Below, piece after piece: positions 1 to 13,039 of a stretch of 64,000 nucleotides of DNA. Made by a program: the position numbers and the translations under genes. The notes under the pieces are model-generated. The model did no database searches. It worked only from the letters and a program-made list of their open reading frames with translations, and had not been told where the DNA came from. This DNA is from Stichopus chloronotus (Eukaryota; Echinodermata; Holothuroidea; Aspidochirotida; Stichopodidae), in NCBI GenBank assembly GCA_021234535.1, contig CM037836.1:25472769-25536768 (forward strand), written 5' to 3'. The first letter of the stretch is position 1. Every line of letters begins with the position of its first letter.

Positions 1-212
1 TCTCAATTTTGTCACTCAAGTTCGGCAAGTTTAAACCTTCTTGTCTCCTACTTGTCTATGTATTGCTTGTATTTTATGTTGGCATGTCTCGTACAATACT
101 GACAGTTGGATTTGTAGATTCAGTACAGATTGTGTAATGTATTTTCTTCTTTATTTCTTTATGAGAGAGGAGTTGATGACCCGTCTGTTTTGATCTAATT
201 CCCCCTTTCCAG

Positions 213-3200
213 AGTCTGATGACGGCAGTAACTATGCTGACAGATGTGGATAAACTCTGTACCAGTTTGCCAACTGTCAAATGGACAGATTACGTCAGAC
301 CGTATTGTGACAGGCTATTCAGGGAGACGATGTTGTTTACAGCTCAAAATTTCACTCACCCAGTCGTTCAAGGAAATTTCAGGTCTCTACTTGAGGTAAG
401 AGTGTGTTTCCATGGAAACCATTGAAAGTCTGCTGTAAGACAGGGGCCATTTTTGTGATGGTGGAGTATATTGTGTGTGCTGTGTTACAGTCTTTGTGAC
501 GTTGTATCCTCGAAAATATCCTCATTGTCCTGATTGCCTAACAGTGTGAACGACCAACTTGGAAAAGAGTTTGTGATTAGTGAGTGGTAGATAGATATAC
601 TTTATTAAATCCTCAAATAAGGAAATTACATGTCTGCCGTAAAATGACAAAAACAAATAAAACAATAAATTCCAAGAAAATAGTAAATTTCACAGTAGTA
701 AAGTTATAAACATAAACAGGTAATAGCAAGGAAGGTAATTTACAGAATATGCAAATGTGTAAAAGAGTAAAACTACCTATTAAAATCCAGGTTATGTAAA
801 GTAATTGCCGATGATGATCAGAATTCGATGATACCTAAAGAAATGAAATTTGACTGAATCATGGAACTTTTGAATGAAATTTGCTTTTATCCAGTCAATG
901 AAAGGAGAGCTTTGTTCAGATTTGATATATGGTTGTACCTACATGAAAAAAAAAAAGAACCTCATTTGAAAGCAAAGATGTGATCAGATACTGAGATACT
1001 GATAATGGTAGAAAGAGAAGCTGATGAGAGCAGTATTGGAATTACATGAACATTGTAGATGATTTTGTGCATAATTAGGTGTTTTGTAACAGGTGATTGA
1101 TGTTGTTAATAAATCACATGACCTACAGATCTCCACTGTTTTGCGACAGATTTCAAAAGTTATTTGTTTTTAGAATGGGTTAGACTGTGAAGTATTGGTT
1201 ACATTTTTTGTCCTCTCTTTTTTTGAAGACAAATCGGACAGCATTGCATGTATTAAATTTTGGATATAGTCTACCAAATGTAGCAGTAGAATTTGCTTTG
1301 TTTGTGAAACGCTAGTGAAAATTTTCTTTTGTGTTTAGCAGAAGTCATCCTACTTTCTGTCGACATCCCTTACAGTAACATATATTAATCAGGCTAAGAG
1401 ATCAAAATTGCACTGCAGTAGGTGTTCTACTGGCATGGCTTGATAAATACATTGTCTTAAGTTTTATTCATCTACAGTATTACCAAAATGTTACCCCAGT
1501 CCAAAGATAACATCTGATTTGTCCATTTGGGAAATTTCATCATCATCATAGCAAGGGTGGTTTTATTTCAGGGTCTCGGATGGAGTGAATCATTAGTGAA
1601 GTCTCTCCTTGATGAAGTAATTAAGCAGCTCAACACGGAATCTGCTTCAACTGTGCTCATCCTAGCTCTACAGTTAGATGACGCCAGGAAATATGGCGGT
1701 TGGAATACTGTAAGTGGACCTATATTTTGCAGTGATGCTTAGGTTTTAATATTCACAGTTACTGTAATTAATGATCATTGCAGTCAATGTCATTGCTCTG
1801 AACACACAGGATTCTTAGCCAACATATTTATCAAAGCAGTTAGTGACCAGAGCTGACCATTTGCAGAGACACTGTTGTCCTGGCATAGCATCTACCAGTT
1901 TGCCATAATACTTTTTTGGTGGTGGGGGGGGGGCACAATTATCCTGATAGATATCTAGGGAATGAAGTCATATTGAAGAACTTTGATGTTTGTGCTTTTT
2001 TTTAAATTTAAGAGTAAACATGATTTTTTCTCCTAAGTAAGGGGTACATTTCATGGTTACTCTAGTTAGCATTGATTAGGCGTTACTATTAATATTTAAA
2101 TCAGGACACCACCTCCCAAACAAAGCACTCAGCTTCTTGATCCTGAAGTATTTACATCTGTTGTAATTGACTAGGGAATCCCAATATAAACAGGTATGTG
2201 TGTACTTGATGCCTAGCGTATGCAGATAGCCTCACATGTGGAACATTAACTTGGACAGATGTTTTACCCGTTATGCAGCTGTAATGTGATACCAGCTGCA
2301 AACATTCTTCGTAATTTTGGTGAAGTGTAATGGATGCAATCAAGGGAGTACTTGTTTTTGGTGTACCACAGTGAGCACAAGAAATCTTTGCTACCGTTCT
2401 TGCAGTTTTTTGGGGGGAGGGCTGCCACATCGCAAGACATTATAGTTTTGTAATATGAAATGGCCTATATTAAAAATTCCTGTCAGTCTAAACATGTGTA
2501 TGCAATAAGACAAAAGAGGCACATGCAAAGATTCTTTTGTTTTTCTCTAGTAGTTTTCTCCATCACCTTATTTCCCTTACAGTGTGCAATATTATCACCC
2601 AGCATTTGATAATGATATTATCACGGTGATTACTTATAACTTACAGGAAGCATCGCATGCGATTAGTGAATTTTACAGCCAATGCCACAACTTCATAGCA
2701 AAGAATCTCGGTAAAGTGCAATACTCATCGACGTGGTCGAACGTCCCTGCAGGGGTTCAACAGAACCTTAAAGAGGGTGAGTCCTTGCAGCTCTTTCTTT
2801 CAAGTTCAAGAATACAATTTTACTGGAGAGAAAGTTTTTGCTACATGCATTACGTGCAGTATATTTCACTGCAGGGATGATCATAGCAAGGTATCCTTGT
2901 GTTCAAACACAGAGGTGAACTTTGATAAGAAGTCCTAACAAAGCTTTCTATGTAAACATTTTTTCAAAGCAGTTGTTGTTTGAAATTAGGATTTTGTATC
3001 CCTCTGCACTGTGTTCATTAGTGATTTGAAAAAATTGGCGATGGTTACCCAGCTTTTAGGTCTTCATCATTGCAGTCACTATTCTCATGTATGAATGTAT
3101 GAAACGCAACCAAACCTGGAGTAACAACATTAACGTATTTGGGTTCGCATCACATTACACAGTCTGTCATTTATTAAAAGTTAGGCGTAGATAATTTTTT

Positions 3201-4177
3201 TTTTTAATATTTTATCATCAAAGTGTATGAACATTATAGTCTCATTCCCTGTTTCCTGATGAATTCTGGATGGCAAGCTTGGACACGGAAAGATAAAGAA
3301 TAAAGAAAGGATATAGAAAGCAGATATGGATGTTACCATTAGATAGGAAGGTGTCTTGTTAAGGAGACAAATTCTTTATTCCAAATTTGTAATTCCCTAA
3401 AAATGTAATTTGTCCTTGATTGCCCTTGTGGTAACAACTCTTCACTGTAAAATGACTGTCACCTCCCCATGTCTCCATATTTTATTGGCATTTGATCAGA
3501 TGTGAAATGTGCCAATGTGTTGTTTACCAGTTTTGCGGTTAAAGTTAGCAAAATGGGTGGATCTGATTGGTGGATATCCTGTTACTTGGGAGTTGGAGAC
3601 GTGGGGGCTTTCAAGTGTCGAGTGAAGAATAGAGAAATTTCAGCCAAAGCATTTTAATCTCAACACAGAAAAGCAGATATCGATGTTACCGTTAGATGGG
3701 AAGGTGTTTTGTTAATCAAACATATTGTGCAGCAATCCTATCAGTCAATGGCAGGATTTTCAGTGTGCAAAACAGGCACTCAGACTTTCAACTTACTGTA
3801 GATTCACATGAATTCTGAAGGTTAATAAAACTCAGAATTTTCGCAGACTACAAGCGGAATCCACATGGTCAACATCTCCTCCTACATCTCCGTAGCTATT
3901 GATGGAGACTGACACAAAATGGTGAAAATCTGACAGAAGAGTGGCTTAGATTAAGATTGTCCACATCATGTTTATTTCTTGCCCTGTTGGTGATAAAAAT
4001 ATTTAAATATGCCTGCCTGAACGAAGCACTTCTCTCTTTCGTCGACTACCCGCTTTCTTCCATTCCTGCACAGCTGCTGTCTTTGTGGATGACAGAGGTC
4101 CCAATCGAGCAAAACCGGTCCTCTCGAGCTCCCTGAGGAACAAAAAGGGCAAGGCACTTGGATCATCGAGTAACTGA
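213..4177 (+). CDS. C-terminal four exons of an unrecognised conserved protein
   Basis: Four exons join in one frame with GT-AG introns: 213-395 (phase 0 out), 1572-1709 (phase 0), 2647-2776 (phase 1) and 4074-4177, which ends in TGA at 4175-4177. Together they give about 184 residues, so this is the C-terminus of a larger protein whose start lies before the window. The acceptors sit after pyrimidine tracts and the donors are GTAAGA, GTAAGT and GTGAGT. The visible protein is soluble, leucine-rich and probably helical (for example LVKSLLDEVIKQLNTE), followed by a basic, serine-rich tail (residues near SSSLRNKKGKALGSSSN). I see no membrane segment, catalytic motif or cysteine pattern. I do not recognise the family; it could be a large helical-repeat or coiled-coil protein. 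The last exon overlaps an 86-codon opposite-strand frame that I regard as a shadow. AATAAA at 4437-4442 fits as its polyadenylation signal. Confidence 0.7.
583..690 (-). repeat. Possible 3' tail of a dispersed retroelement
   Basis: Read on the minus strand, this stretch ends in an AATAAA-containing segment followed by TATATCTATCTACC, the kind of short-repeat tail found at the 3' end of LINE or SINE copies. It lies in an intron of the first gene. No coding remnant was seen, so the call is tentative. Confidence 0.28.
3317..3714 (+). repeat. Pair of diverged direct repeats in an intron
   Basis: A segment of about 45 bp at 3317-3361 (starting AAAGCAGATATGGATGTTAC) recurs at 3669-3714 with a few substitutions, 353 bp downstream, in the same orientation. 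It lies in the last intron of the first gene. The spacer shows no other structure I can name; this may be the remnant of a local duplication or a two-unit repeat. Confidence 0.5.
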
Positions 4178-4436
4178 CCCATCCATTTATAGAATCTCTT
4201 GAGATGTGTGGTCTTTCCAAATGGTATCATTTTTTTTTTTCTCAGATTCATACTTTGTTTCAAAATTTGGTTGTTTGTACATTGTAAACAACTTCTACCC
4301 GACAGACAAGTAACCGGTGACCATCTGACAAAAGTGTAGTATTGTTACCTTTTACGAGTCCATTGGGGTGAGATCTGTTTGAAAGTACATGCTGTGCATT
4401 GCCATCTTTAATAGCAGCTCTCCATGGTTTTAAATG

Positions 4437-4442
4437 AATAAA
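4437..4442 (+). terminator. Polyadenylation signal AATAAA of the first gene
   Basis: Canonical AATAAA 260 bp after the stop codon at 4175-4177, the first one downstream. A second copy lies at about 4818. This would give a 3' untranslated region of about 280 bases. Confidence 0.5.
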
Positions 4443-4739
4443 ATGTGTGCAGTTTGAAGTTCATCATTTTTAGGCTAGTCACACTGCTCATCTGTGTTAT
4501 TATCTTCATTAATTGTAATCTCTAAAGCAGTAACAAAATGATCACTCGAAATTAATTTACTTTTATAAAAAATCGCTATGTGAAAAAAGCAGGTACATTC
4601 TGTTGCTCATTAACCCACCGTCTAAATTCTCAGCACTTGTGTGTTTTTTTACTGAAAGTATTGCTGTGTTTTTCTATGTCATTGATGTTCATTGTGCTTT
4701 GGGCATGTGGCATGGTATGGGGCTATGAGACTAGATATA

Positions 4740-5530
4740 TACTGGATCAGTGCAACCAGATCTGACCCTAATGCCAAGGGGTATGGCTGAAGTGTACTGC
4801 AACAGATTCCAATGGAAATAAAGTATTATCACTTTAGATTTTGATTTGATCGTCACATCTATGTCAGAGTGATGGCTGAAATGTTCTTTATTAAAACTGG
4901 GAATGAGATCAGAGCTTTGAGTACTAGCACTGTTCAAGCTTAGGCCTTGACTTGATGATGATATCCAGAGTCAGTTGATCTTGATGTCTGGATCAGATTT
5001 TAAACCAATGGCAAGCATATAAGTGTTTCGATGTGGACTTGATCCTAATGTGTCTATATCTGATCTGTGTGTTAAAGACTAACGTCCAAAATGAAACGTG
5101 AGTCACATGTGGATCAAATTCTCTTCTGTCATTGACTTAAGAGTATGAGGGCTTCAAACAAGATCAGAACGTCATCATGACGTCCAGATTTGATTCTTGA
5201 AGTCAAAGTTATGTAACAATTCAGGTCTGAATCACTCTGTTTCAACTAAAGATTCAACAGTATAGTTGCTTCCAGATGTGATCTGATCCTTGACAGTGTG
5301 ATCTGATCATGATGTCTAGGTCTTGGTTGAAATATACTGCAAGTCATATGTGGAGCAAACTCTTCCTAACTAATTATCCAGGAGGATGGTTTCTATCAAT
5401 CCTGATTTGACCATGACACCTAGTCTTGATCATGAGATCTAGATCTGATCATGGTGGCTAGATCATGAATGAAGTATACTGCAGATCAGGTATTGAACAA
5501 ACCCTCCTTGACTTTTTGTGGAAGAATGTG
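4740..5530. repeat. Degenerate GATC-rich repeat array
   Basis: The stretch reuses a small vocabulary: TGATC followed by TGATGTCT or similar, TGAAATATACTGCA, and CATATGTGGAGCAAACTCTTC with variants at about 5110, 5348 and 5480. Unit boundaries are blurred and spacing varies between roughly 140 and 240 bp. No open frame of note is present. It looks like an old tandem array or several nested copies of one repeat. Confidence 0.45.
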
Positions 5531-6959
5531 TGTGTTTTAATACCTAGTGTGGACTTAAAAGGGTATTGAAACTCAGTTGATGTCAAGTTGTGTCCACCTT
5601 GGATGTTAGTAAAAGACTCGAAACATTAGCACAAATGAGCAGCTATAGTCAAACCCAGATGAACTGGGACATTTTTAATCAGAGACGAGGACAAAATTGA
5701 TGTCATATTGTGGATTATGCATTACCATAGTAACAAACTAATTTATAGAATGATGTATGACATGCACTTACATTGTTAGTATCATTTAGATCAGCCAGTG
5801 AAGTTATGTTAAACACTGTTAAGATGCTGAGGATGTTACACTGGCCATGGATACCATGTGATGATGATTACCAGACATGTGGTATGTGGTAGTTTTTATC
5901 AATCTTGTTAGAGCTTTGTGTGCTGGTTTTCCAAGTCAATACATGGAGTTTTAAGTAAGTTTATATATGTATTTATTGGGTATTTAAGTACACTTATTTA
6001 TGTTGATTTCTCTCTCTCTCATGTTTGTTTTGGTTTAACTTATATATTTTATGTTTTTCATAATATGCAGATTTTCTTATCTATTGCTTTTATTGTTTTG
6101 TTGTTCCTGGGGAAAAACTTTCCAAATTGATTCTTTGCTCAGCAGTCAATCACATCCATTTAAATATTCAGTGAAAGTGAGTGTCAACATTGATATATTT
6201 TACAGAGATTCAGAGAGAATTCTCAATTTACTTAGAAACAATTTCTGAGTGGTTTGCAAGTGTCTAGAATGAATATCCTTAAAAGACACAAGACCTGGAA
6301 TACTTGAGAAGGGACAGATGAACTCATCTTTGTTATTTGATTGATTCAACAAAGTGCATGAACTCTACTGTTTTCTGATGACAGATAAAGGTCATTTGAG
6401 GTTATCAGAGGTCAAAATCTGTAAACCATGTACAGAAGTATCTCATGTAAGACATAGGACTTATGTACGTAAGTGAAGGGATGTAACCTTATTGGCTGTT
6501 TCTGTGTGACTTTAATCAAAGGTGAAAGGATTCTGTTGGAAATGTTGAATGGTGTGTGAATGATGACTGGAAAGATGTCAGTTTGGTCTTACTGTCAGTG
6601 ACATGTGCAGGGTTTGATGGGTGGAGGGACCAGATTTTGTGGTATCCTTTTCCCCGACTTAAATGGGGAAGATGGTCTGGGGAGAGAGATTTTCCCTTCC
6701 CACTTTGGAAAATGTTTAGAATTTATAAGTAGTGAGATGAACAATGGTAAAAGGACTCTCTATTTGTTTTGGGAAAGAGTGTTAAGATGATAAGGACAAG
6801 GGTGGGGGGTGACTGAGAACCCAGTGTTAACACTTTGTAAGAATGCAGAGTGCTTTCATTGGTTGGGGCGGAATGAGCAAGAAAATTTTTGGATATAAAC
6901 GCCATAGATCTGTGTGAAAATTGCCCTTTCCACGCTTTGCATGTAAGCTCCTGGAGATG
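5531..6959. other. AT-rich intergenic stretch, nothing assignable
   Basis: No exon-like segment, RNA gene or clear repeat was found. Open frames here are AT-rich and lack splice context. A single AGGTCA-containing segment at about 6385-6415 resembles the dispersed repeat at 10.9 kb. Confidence 0.4.
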
Positions 6960-7205
6960 GGCTGTGTCAATGTTCCTGAGATTCAATGTTCCCATGGTTC
7001 TATGTTCCTGGGGTTCGGGAACATCAAAGCCTTTGAACATTGATTACTGGGACCATACAGCCTCATGAACAGTTCACCTGGTCAGTTACAGTGACAATGC
7101 TAGAAACATAGAACCCTGGGAATAACAAACCTTTTTCTCATCGGCAACCATTGAAATAGTACAAAAACGGGAACAACGAACCCTGGGAACATCGGGTAAA
7201 CCCCC
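6960..7205. repeat. Inverted repeat built of ATGTTCC-type tandem words
   Basis: The left part (6968-7027) repeats ATGTTCC words (AATGTTCCTGAG, AATGTTCCCATGGTT, TATGTTCCTGGGGTTC). The right part (7105-7200) carries the reverse complement (GGGAACAACGAACCCTGGGAAC). The two arms face each other across about 80 bp of unrelated sequence. This is the architecture of foldback-like elements with short tandem units in inverted arms. No target duplication was identified. Confidence 0.5.
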
Positions 7206-10200
7206 TGGAAATGGTACTCTCAGTATTTTCTCTGAGGAAATTTTTTCTCCTTAACATTTTGGAAATGTTTGCTATACAAAAGTCTTTACAGAAATTCAAG
7301 TCAAGGTAAATTGAAGAAAGAATTTCATGGCAATCTTTAGTTTATATTTTAGTCATATATTTTCTCATCAGCAATATCCGGTACACCAGTCAATTTATCT
7401 ATTAGTCCCCGACCGGATCGTTCGATCTCAAATATGCAAATTCCATTGCCTGGCCATTTTCCCACACTAGCCACGTAGGTTTAGGAGCAGTGCCCCCCCC
7501 CTGCCCTCTTGTACATGCCACTACATACTCTGTGGTGTAGTCGTAGGACATGCATGAGTGCATGATCCTTTCCGTCTTATCTTGCCTGGTATTTTCGACT
7601 TTTTGGCAGTCATTCTGCTATCACAAAAGTCAGTTTGCTGTCAAGATTTAATTACACTTATGCACGTAGCACTGAGGGGCTTTCGCACAATTTACTATGC
7701 AACTAATTATTAAAGACAAATGCTACTAAATATTCAAGACAGTTGTGCATAGGTTTTAAATTCCACCTTTAGCAGTGGAAAACAAAACTTAAAAAGGAAT
7801 ATGCGAGCTTCAGCTTTATCTTGAAGCAACCACGCAGTGATGTCATTGTAGTGTGTAGTAAAAGGTGACATGCTTCCTTTTCATTAACATTTGCACCGTA
7901 TCCTAAATATTGTCAAAGATGCTCCAAAAAGGAGCACTTTAGAACCATTAATCATAAGAGCCATCCAAAAGGCAAGTTAGCGTTAGATTCTTGCAGGGTC
8001 TTCGCCTGCCCAATTTGAGTACAATGCCGGCTAATTGTTTGAACTGGTTAATGTGTCTCACCCAACCCCATTCCCCTCCATAAAGCCTTGCCCATTTTCA
8101 AGTTGGTTTTATTTTTCATTTATATGTATATTATATTCCTTCATAACTTGCAGGTTATGATTTCAATTCATTTTCTATTTTAGAATCACACTTCTCAAAA
8201 TCAGATTCACATGATAACTTGCAGGTACAGTTTATTGTTAATCGGTATGTTGTGTCACCAGTTGTCATTTCATAAAATTTTTTCAAAAAGCTGATAACTT
8301 TAGTGCCCAGTTGGCAGTCAGCAAAGCAAGGCTCCGTGCCGGTTGGCAAGGGGCGGGTTTTGGTCAGACCAGACCGGCACCAACCCACATTGACCACTGT
8401 GGCAACCACCCGGGATAGCTTCCTTGAATTTCTATGGAGTTCTGCTACTAAAAAACTAGAACTGCAAAATTATATGGGAATCATACCTGACTCATTTTCT
8501 GACTTCTTGTATTGTTTGGGGACATGATATGATTTAAACAACATGTTTACTCTAGCTTTATTTTAATTTCTTTCAGTTTTATCATTTTCATTATCATCAG
8601 TTATTTTTGTAATAACGTAGGACCTCTCACTGTTTTGATATGGCAGAACTTGATCTTTCCCATGATGCAGTGTAAGTTTTTATTTCAGAACTCACACATT
8701 GGTTTTGGTCAGAGATCAAAAAAGGAAACACCAAAATATCTCATGATTAACTCTTTTAACAATCTAATTTAAGAGAGTATTGGAGTGCAGATCGCACTAC
8801 TAATGACAATTTAAATCTTTTACTTGATTTTCTTGTAGTTTTCTCAGGTCATTTGATGATCAAAAGATGGTTTCAGTTTTATTTCCTCCTTCTCTTTACA
8901 AAATTTACAGAGATTGATTAATATTTAAACATATTTACATTTAACTAAGACAAAAAAGCAAAAAAAGTATCACCAACATAATTTAGGAGCATTTGACTGA
9001 GCTGATCTATGTTGATATCAATGTTAGTAAAAATAGAATTATAGTGTGAGAGGGAAGAGAGACCAGATTGAAGTTGGAAAACTACTCCAGTCTGGTCCCT
9101 AGAAGTACAGAATCTTGATATGTCTATGTCACAAGACTTGTGTCAAATGCTGTAAATTATTAAACAAGATGGTGAAAGTGCATCCCGATTATAGTGATGA
9201 TATGTGTAGGTTCTCTTGACCAATTACAAATTTGTGATTCTTCTACTGGAGAAGAAATATTGTTGATTTAACAAATGTGGAAATTCATGTTTCATGCATG
9301 TTTCAGACGATTTTACTTAATAAGTCGTAATTTTACTTACTAAGTCTTGATAATTAATATTGTTGTGCTGGGATAGACGAAGTCATGGTGCAGGGGAAGG
9401 TGGATCATTTTAGAAGTCTAGACTTCATTTTCATACAGATCATATGACAACCCTTTCTAACAATTACTAGTTTATGTCCAAATATCGGAGAGATTAGTCT
9501 TGCAATATTTCATTTTACGGCGATGAATACCAGTACGATCACCTGTCATGAATTTGATCGGAGGTGGCTCATCGTGGTGTCCTCAAACAGGGTGAACCGA
9601 CCAAGGTTTCAATCAATGTAGTGTTCAGATCATAAAAAAAGTTTATTTATATTATATTTATCATTTCGTCATCATCATACAGTTCGAGACAACGTGTTAA
9701 TGAGTTTTTGCCAGTATTGATAGTTCAAGTATGGATTTGCGTCGGTGCTCGACAGGCCTGGCCCTGTCTCTTTTATTTCAAAGTTGCTACTTGATTATAA
9801 TTGTGCAGCTATCAGATGAAGGGGAAATTGCAAAGAAAGGAGTTCTTTTGTTAATGTTTAATAATGGGTTGTTACTTGGTTTTCCATCTTAAGTGTATCA
9901 TCATTAGTTTGATGGGTGGTTGTAACAGTTACTCCTCAATGATACCACAGCCACCATCCTTTTCTCTTCTCATTTCTTCTAATGTTTTGGTGGTCTTCTA
10001 TTGTTCTACCACAGGAAAACTAATCTAAGAACAATCACACCATAGTAAAACTGTGACTGTACCTGTGTTTTGAAACATGATTATGAAGTTGTTGACAAGT
10101 TGGAAGTTTTATTCAATGTTATAACACTAGCCTAGCTGTTGATCCTTCCCTAGATCAATACTAAAAATTCAATTGTTGGCTAAGTTTCAACCTAGATAAC

Positions 10201-10870
10201 AATATTTCCTGTAATGTTCTATAAATGGCATATACTCATGCACAGGAAGATGTCTGGGCTTCTATATATATAAAAAAGCCCAGACTTGCTCCAGATGGTT
10301 TTGGAATGCTCCTGTATGGTGAAGGTGCCAAAAGAAGCTTTGCCTACATTAGGTTAGTTGTGCTTGCCTGGGCAGCATGTTTTCAGGTGTTCATGTGCGA
10401 TCTCATACCATTGACAGAGATATGAACATTGGGGTGGGCTACTATTATTAGTGATTTAATGAGGTGTGCAGTAAAGTTGGCAAATCATTTTAAATTGGTA
10501 GATTTAAATCAGTTTCCTGAAAGCTAGTAACTTTACAGTGAGCCTTTTTTCGTGGCTGATTAGCAGATACTGCGGCTTGTGTCTTTGTACTCAATTTTAG
10601 ATGATTATCGAAGGGTGAATAAAGTGCAATTTAAATACAAGTTCAGGTTTGTTGTTCATATTTGGCATTTTTGCACTTTCTGTCCTTTTTATCCAAGTCC
10701 CCCCCCCCTTATTTTCTGACTGTTGTATTTGGTTTCAGTGGAAAGAGAACCTATTCGATCATGACAGCATGTGTGTGTGTGTTTGTGATGCCTAAGTTTT
10801 TAGATAACAGTTTGAGAAAGGTAATTCTGAGAGTTCTCATACTTGTTGCATAGATGCATTTAATGAAGTA
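7206..10870. other. Intergenic stretch without recognisable genes
   Basis: No exon with coding character was found. An imperfect inverted repeat lies at 8334-8377, with GTGCCGGT facing ACCGGCAC. The rest is AT-rich unique-looking sequence with poly-T/poly-A runs. Confidence 0.4.
10252..10285. other. Perfect 10-bp stem-loop
   Basis: GTCTGGGCTT at 10252-10261 pairs exactly with AAGCCCAGAC at 10276-10285 across a 14-nt AT-rich loop. The stem is too short for a typical microRNA precursor and no role is evident. Confidence 0.6.
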
Positions 10871-10879
10871 GAAGACCTG

Positions 10880-11320
10880 TATTGGTTTTATTGGAGGTTA
10901 AAGGTTACCAGAGGTCAAACACTGAAAACTTTTGTTAACATGATTGCTAAGAGAGGAATCATTTAAACTTTTGATACTTAGCATGTGAATGCATTATGTC
11001 AAGTATAATAACCTTTTCTAGGTGAAAGTCAAAGGCCACCAGAGGTCAAACACTGAAAGCCTTGTGAACACAAGATCTCAAGACAAGAATCATGGAAACT
11101 TTTGATAGTTAGCATGCTAATACATTAAATCAAGTGGGAGAAACTTTTTCTATTTTGATGAACGTCATCTGAGGTCACCCAGAGATCAAAAGCTAACCAA
11201 TGTATTTTAAGAATGGTAACATGATAATTCTTATCGTTGGCATGTGGGCAGTCCATATTGGCCAGATTGACCCTACGGTTTTTGGTGGAGGTCAAAGGTT
11301 ATCTGATTTGACAGAGTCAA
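10880..11320 (+). repeat. 131-bp tandem repeat carrying AGGTCA half-sites
   Basis: The block AGAGGTCAAACACTGAAA occurs at 10910 and again at 11041, a 131-bp period, followed by a more diverged copy near 11170-11300. Each unit also shares a CTTGTGAACACAAGATCTCAAGA-like segment and an AACTTTTGATA segment. The same consensus appears at 31.9-32.2 kb and, inverted, at 45.6-45.9 kb, so this is a dispersed family. AGGTCA is the nuclear-receptor half-site; whether it is used is unknown. Confidence 0.6.
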
Positions 11321-13039
11321 AGTTTGACATCTGTAATTATAATATCTTAAGATATGAAATTTTAATACTTTTCATATTTAGGTAGTGATGATGTGCTACA
11401 TTGAATACGTTGACAAATCGTCTTCTTTTTGGTGGTCACTGAACCAGAGTTTAAAAACTGAAAATTGGCTGAACAGCATATAGCCTCACTTCATGACAGG
11501 AAGCATAAATAGATGCAGTGGTTTCATACTTGGTATGTTTAATTTTTCTGTCAAACAGATGAGGTCCATTGATTTTACTTGAGGTTGGAGGCCATCTTGG
11601 GTCACCACCAGTTACTCTTGGGCTCTACTGCTACTGCTGACAGTAAAATGACATGTCTTTACCATGCAAGGATGGTGCGCACACATTTAGGCCACAAGCG
11701 CCTTTTTCTGGTAAGCATGTAGTCTAAATGGTGCGTAATTAACTCATTGAAACCTCAATGCATTCTTGCACTCTGTTTTTTTTTTTTTTTCGAGACAGAG
11801 CAGTCTGTGGGCCTTGCTGATGGTTGATGAACTCAATCAGATTCAACATGCTCCTGTTATCATCTCACATAGCTTACTTGTTTGAGGACTTTTTGGCATT
11901 TGGCAGTCACCGTAGAGATGAGATGCTGGTATACTCATCGTTGGTACGGTACCACAACACCCTCTCACCATTGACTTGGCACACTTAAGTAGAGTGATAT
12001 TCAAGGTGGCCTTGCACATACAAGGTACCTCATATCAAACATTCCCAATCTATCATGTAATGGCACATGGATTGGCCTATCATGCATGGCACTCACAAAT
12101 TTCCCCATGTTGACCATTCAGATTTTTTTAAACTTGAAGCGGTGGAGGGAAGCGAAGAGGGGGGGGGGGATGGGGACAAAAGTCATGTCAGTCACAGTGG
12201 AGGTGGTAATTTTTTTTTTGGTCAGACCGGTTTCGCTGTTGGTTAATCGGGGCATGTTGGTGGTGTTAGTGACAAACTAAAAAATGGATCATGTTGTGAA
12301 CGTATATGTGTGATCGCAGCAAAAGATTCGGCGCAACGTTTGACTTTCCTCAATCCGATTAAAGTCTGTTAGCGGAAAGCATGGAATATTTGGTGTAAAC
12401 CCTACAGGATTTGTGCAACCTTTGACTGCACCTACAGTCACACAAGAAGTAAGGTGATTAGTTAAAGTGAAAAAAAGTGACCAGAACTGGACATTCCAAT
12501 GTTTTAAGATGTGGGGTTCAGTTGAAGAAGTTCAACTTAGCAGTTCGTTACCAACAATTCGAACGATCCACGTGCCATGCCACTGATTCACTTATGTATG
12601 TGTATTGGCAGGATTGAAAGAAAACTGCTCGTTGGCAGATGTTGCGTGCTCTTGAGTTTTGCCAAAATTGACCATGTTATCATTTTGCCACTTGGCAAAC
12701 CTTAAAAGTCTGTACACCGAACGATTAAGGGAGGGGTTCGATCACTTTACATTGAAGAATTTACACTGACAACACAAATAATGCCCTTTTTTAAAATATC
12801 AATATTCTGAATTTGTGGAAGGGAGGGACGTATATGGCGTAACTACGCCATCGATGTACGTACCTATTAAGTTGAACATCTTGCGTTATAATATCATGCT
12901 TTCTCGAATTGAACTTCGGAAAAACGCTTGTCTTTTTTTGTCACTCAAAAAAAAAAAAAAAAGAAAATCAAAGTCTAAAAATCTGAAATACGAGTAAGAA
13001 TTTTCTTACATCTTTTTAGTATTTATGACATAAAAAGAT
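11321..13039. other. Intergenic stretch, nothing assignable
   Basis: Contains homopolymer runs (poly-T near 11776 and 12210, G run near 12161, poly-A near 12948) but no exon, RNA gene or repeat structure I can support. Confidence 0.4.

Noticed and set aside
4003..4263. 86-codon minus-strand frame with protein-like sequence
   Set aside because: It lies opposite the terminal exon of the first gene (4074-4177), whose phase and acceptor fit well; the minus frame is a shadow.
10252..10285. Perfect stem-loop as a microRNA precursor
   Set aside because: The 10-bp stem is far shorter than a precursor stem of about 22 bp or more.
12730..12745. GGTTCGATC as a tRNA B box
   Set aside because: No A box at the right distance and no cloverleaf pairing around it.
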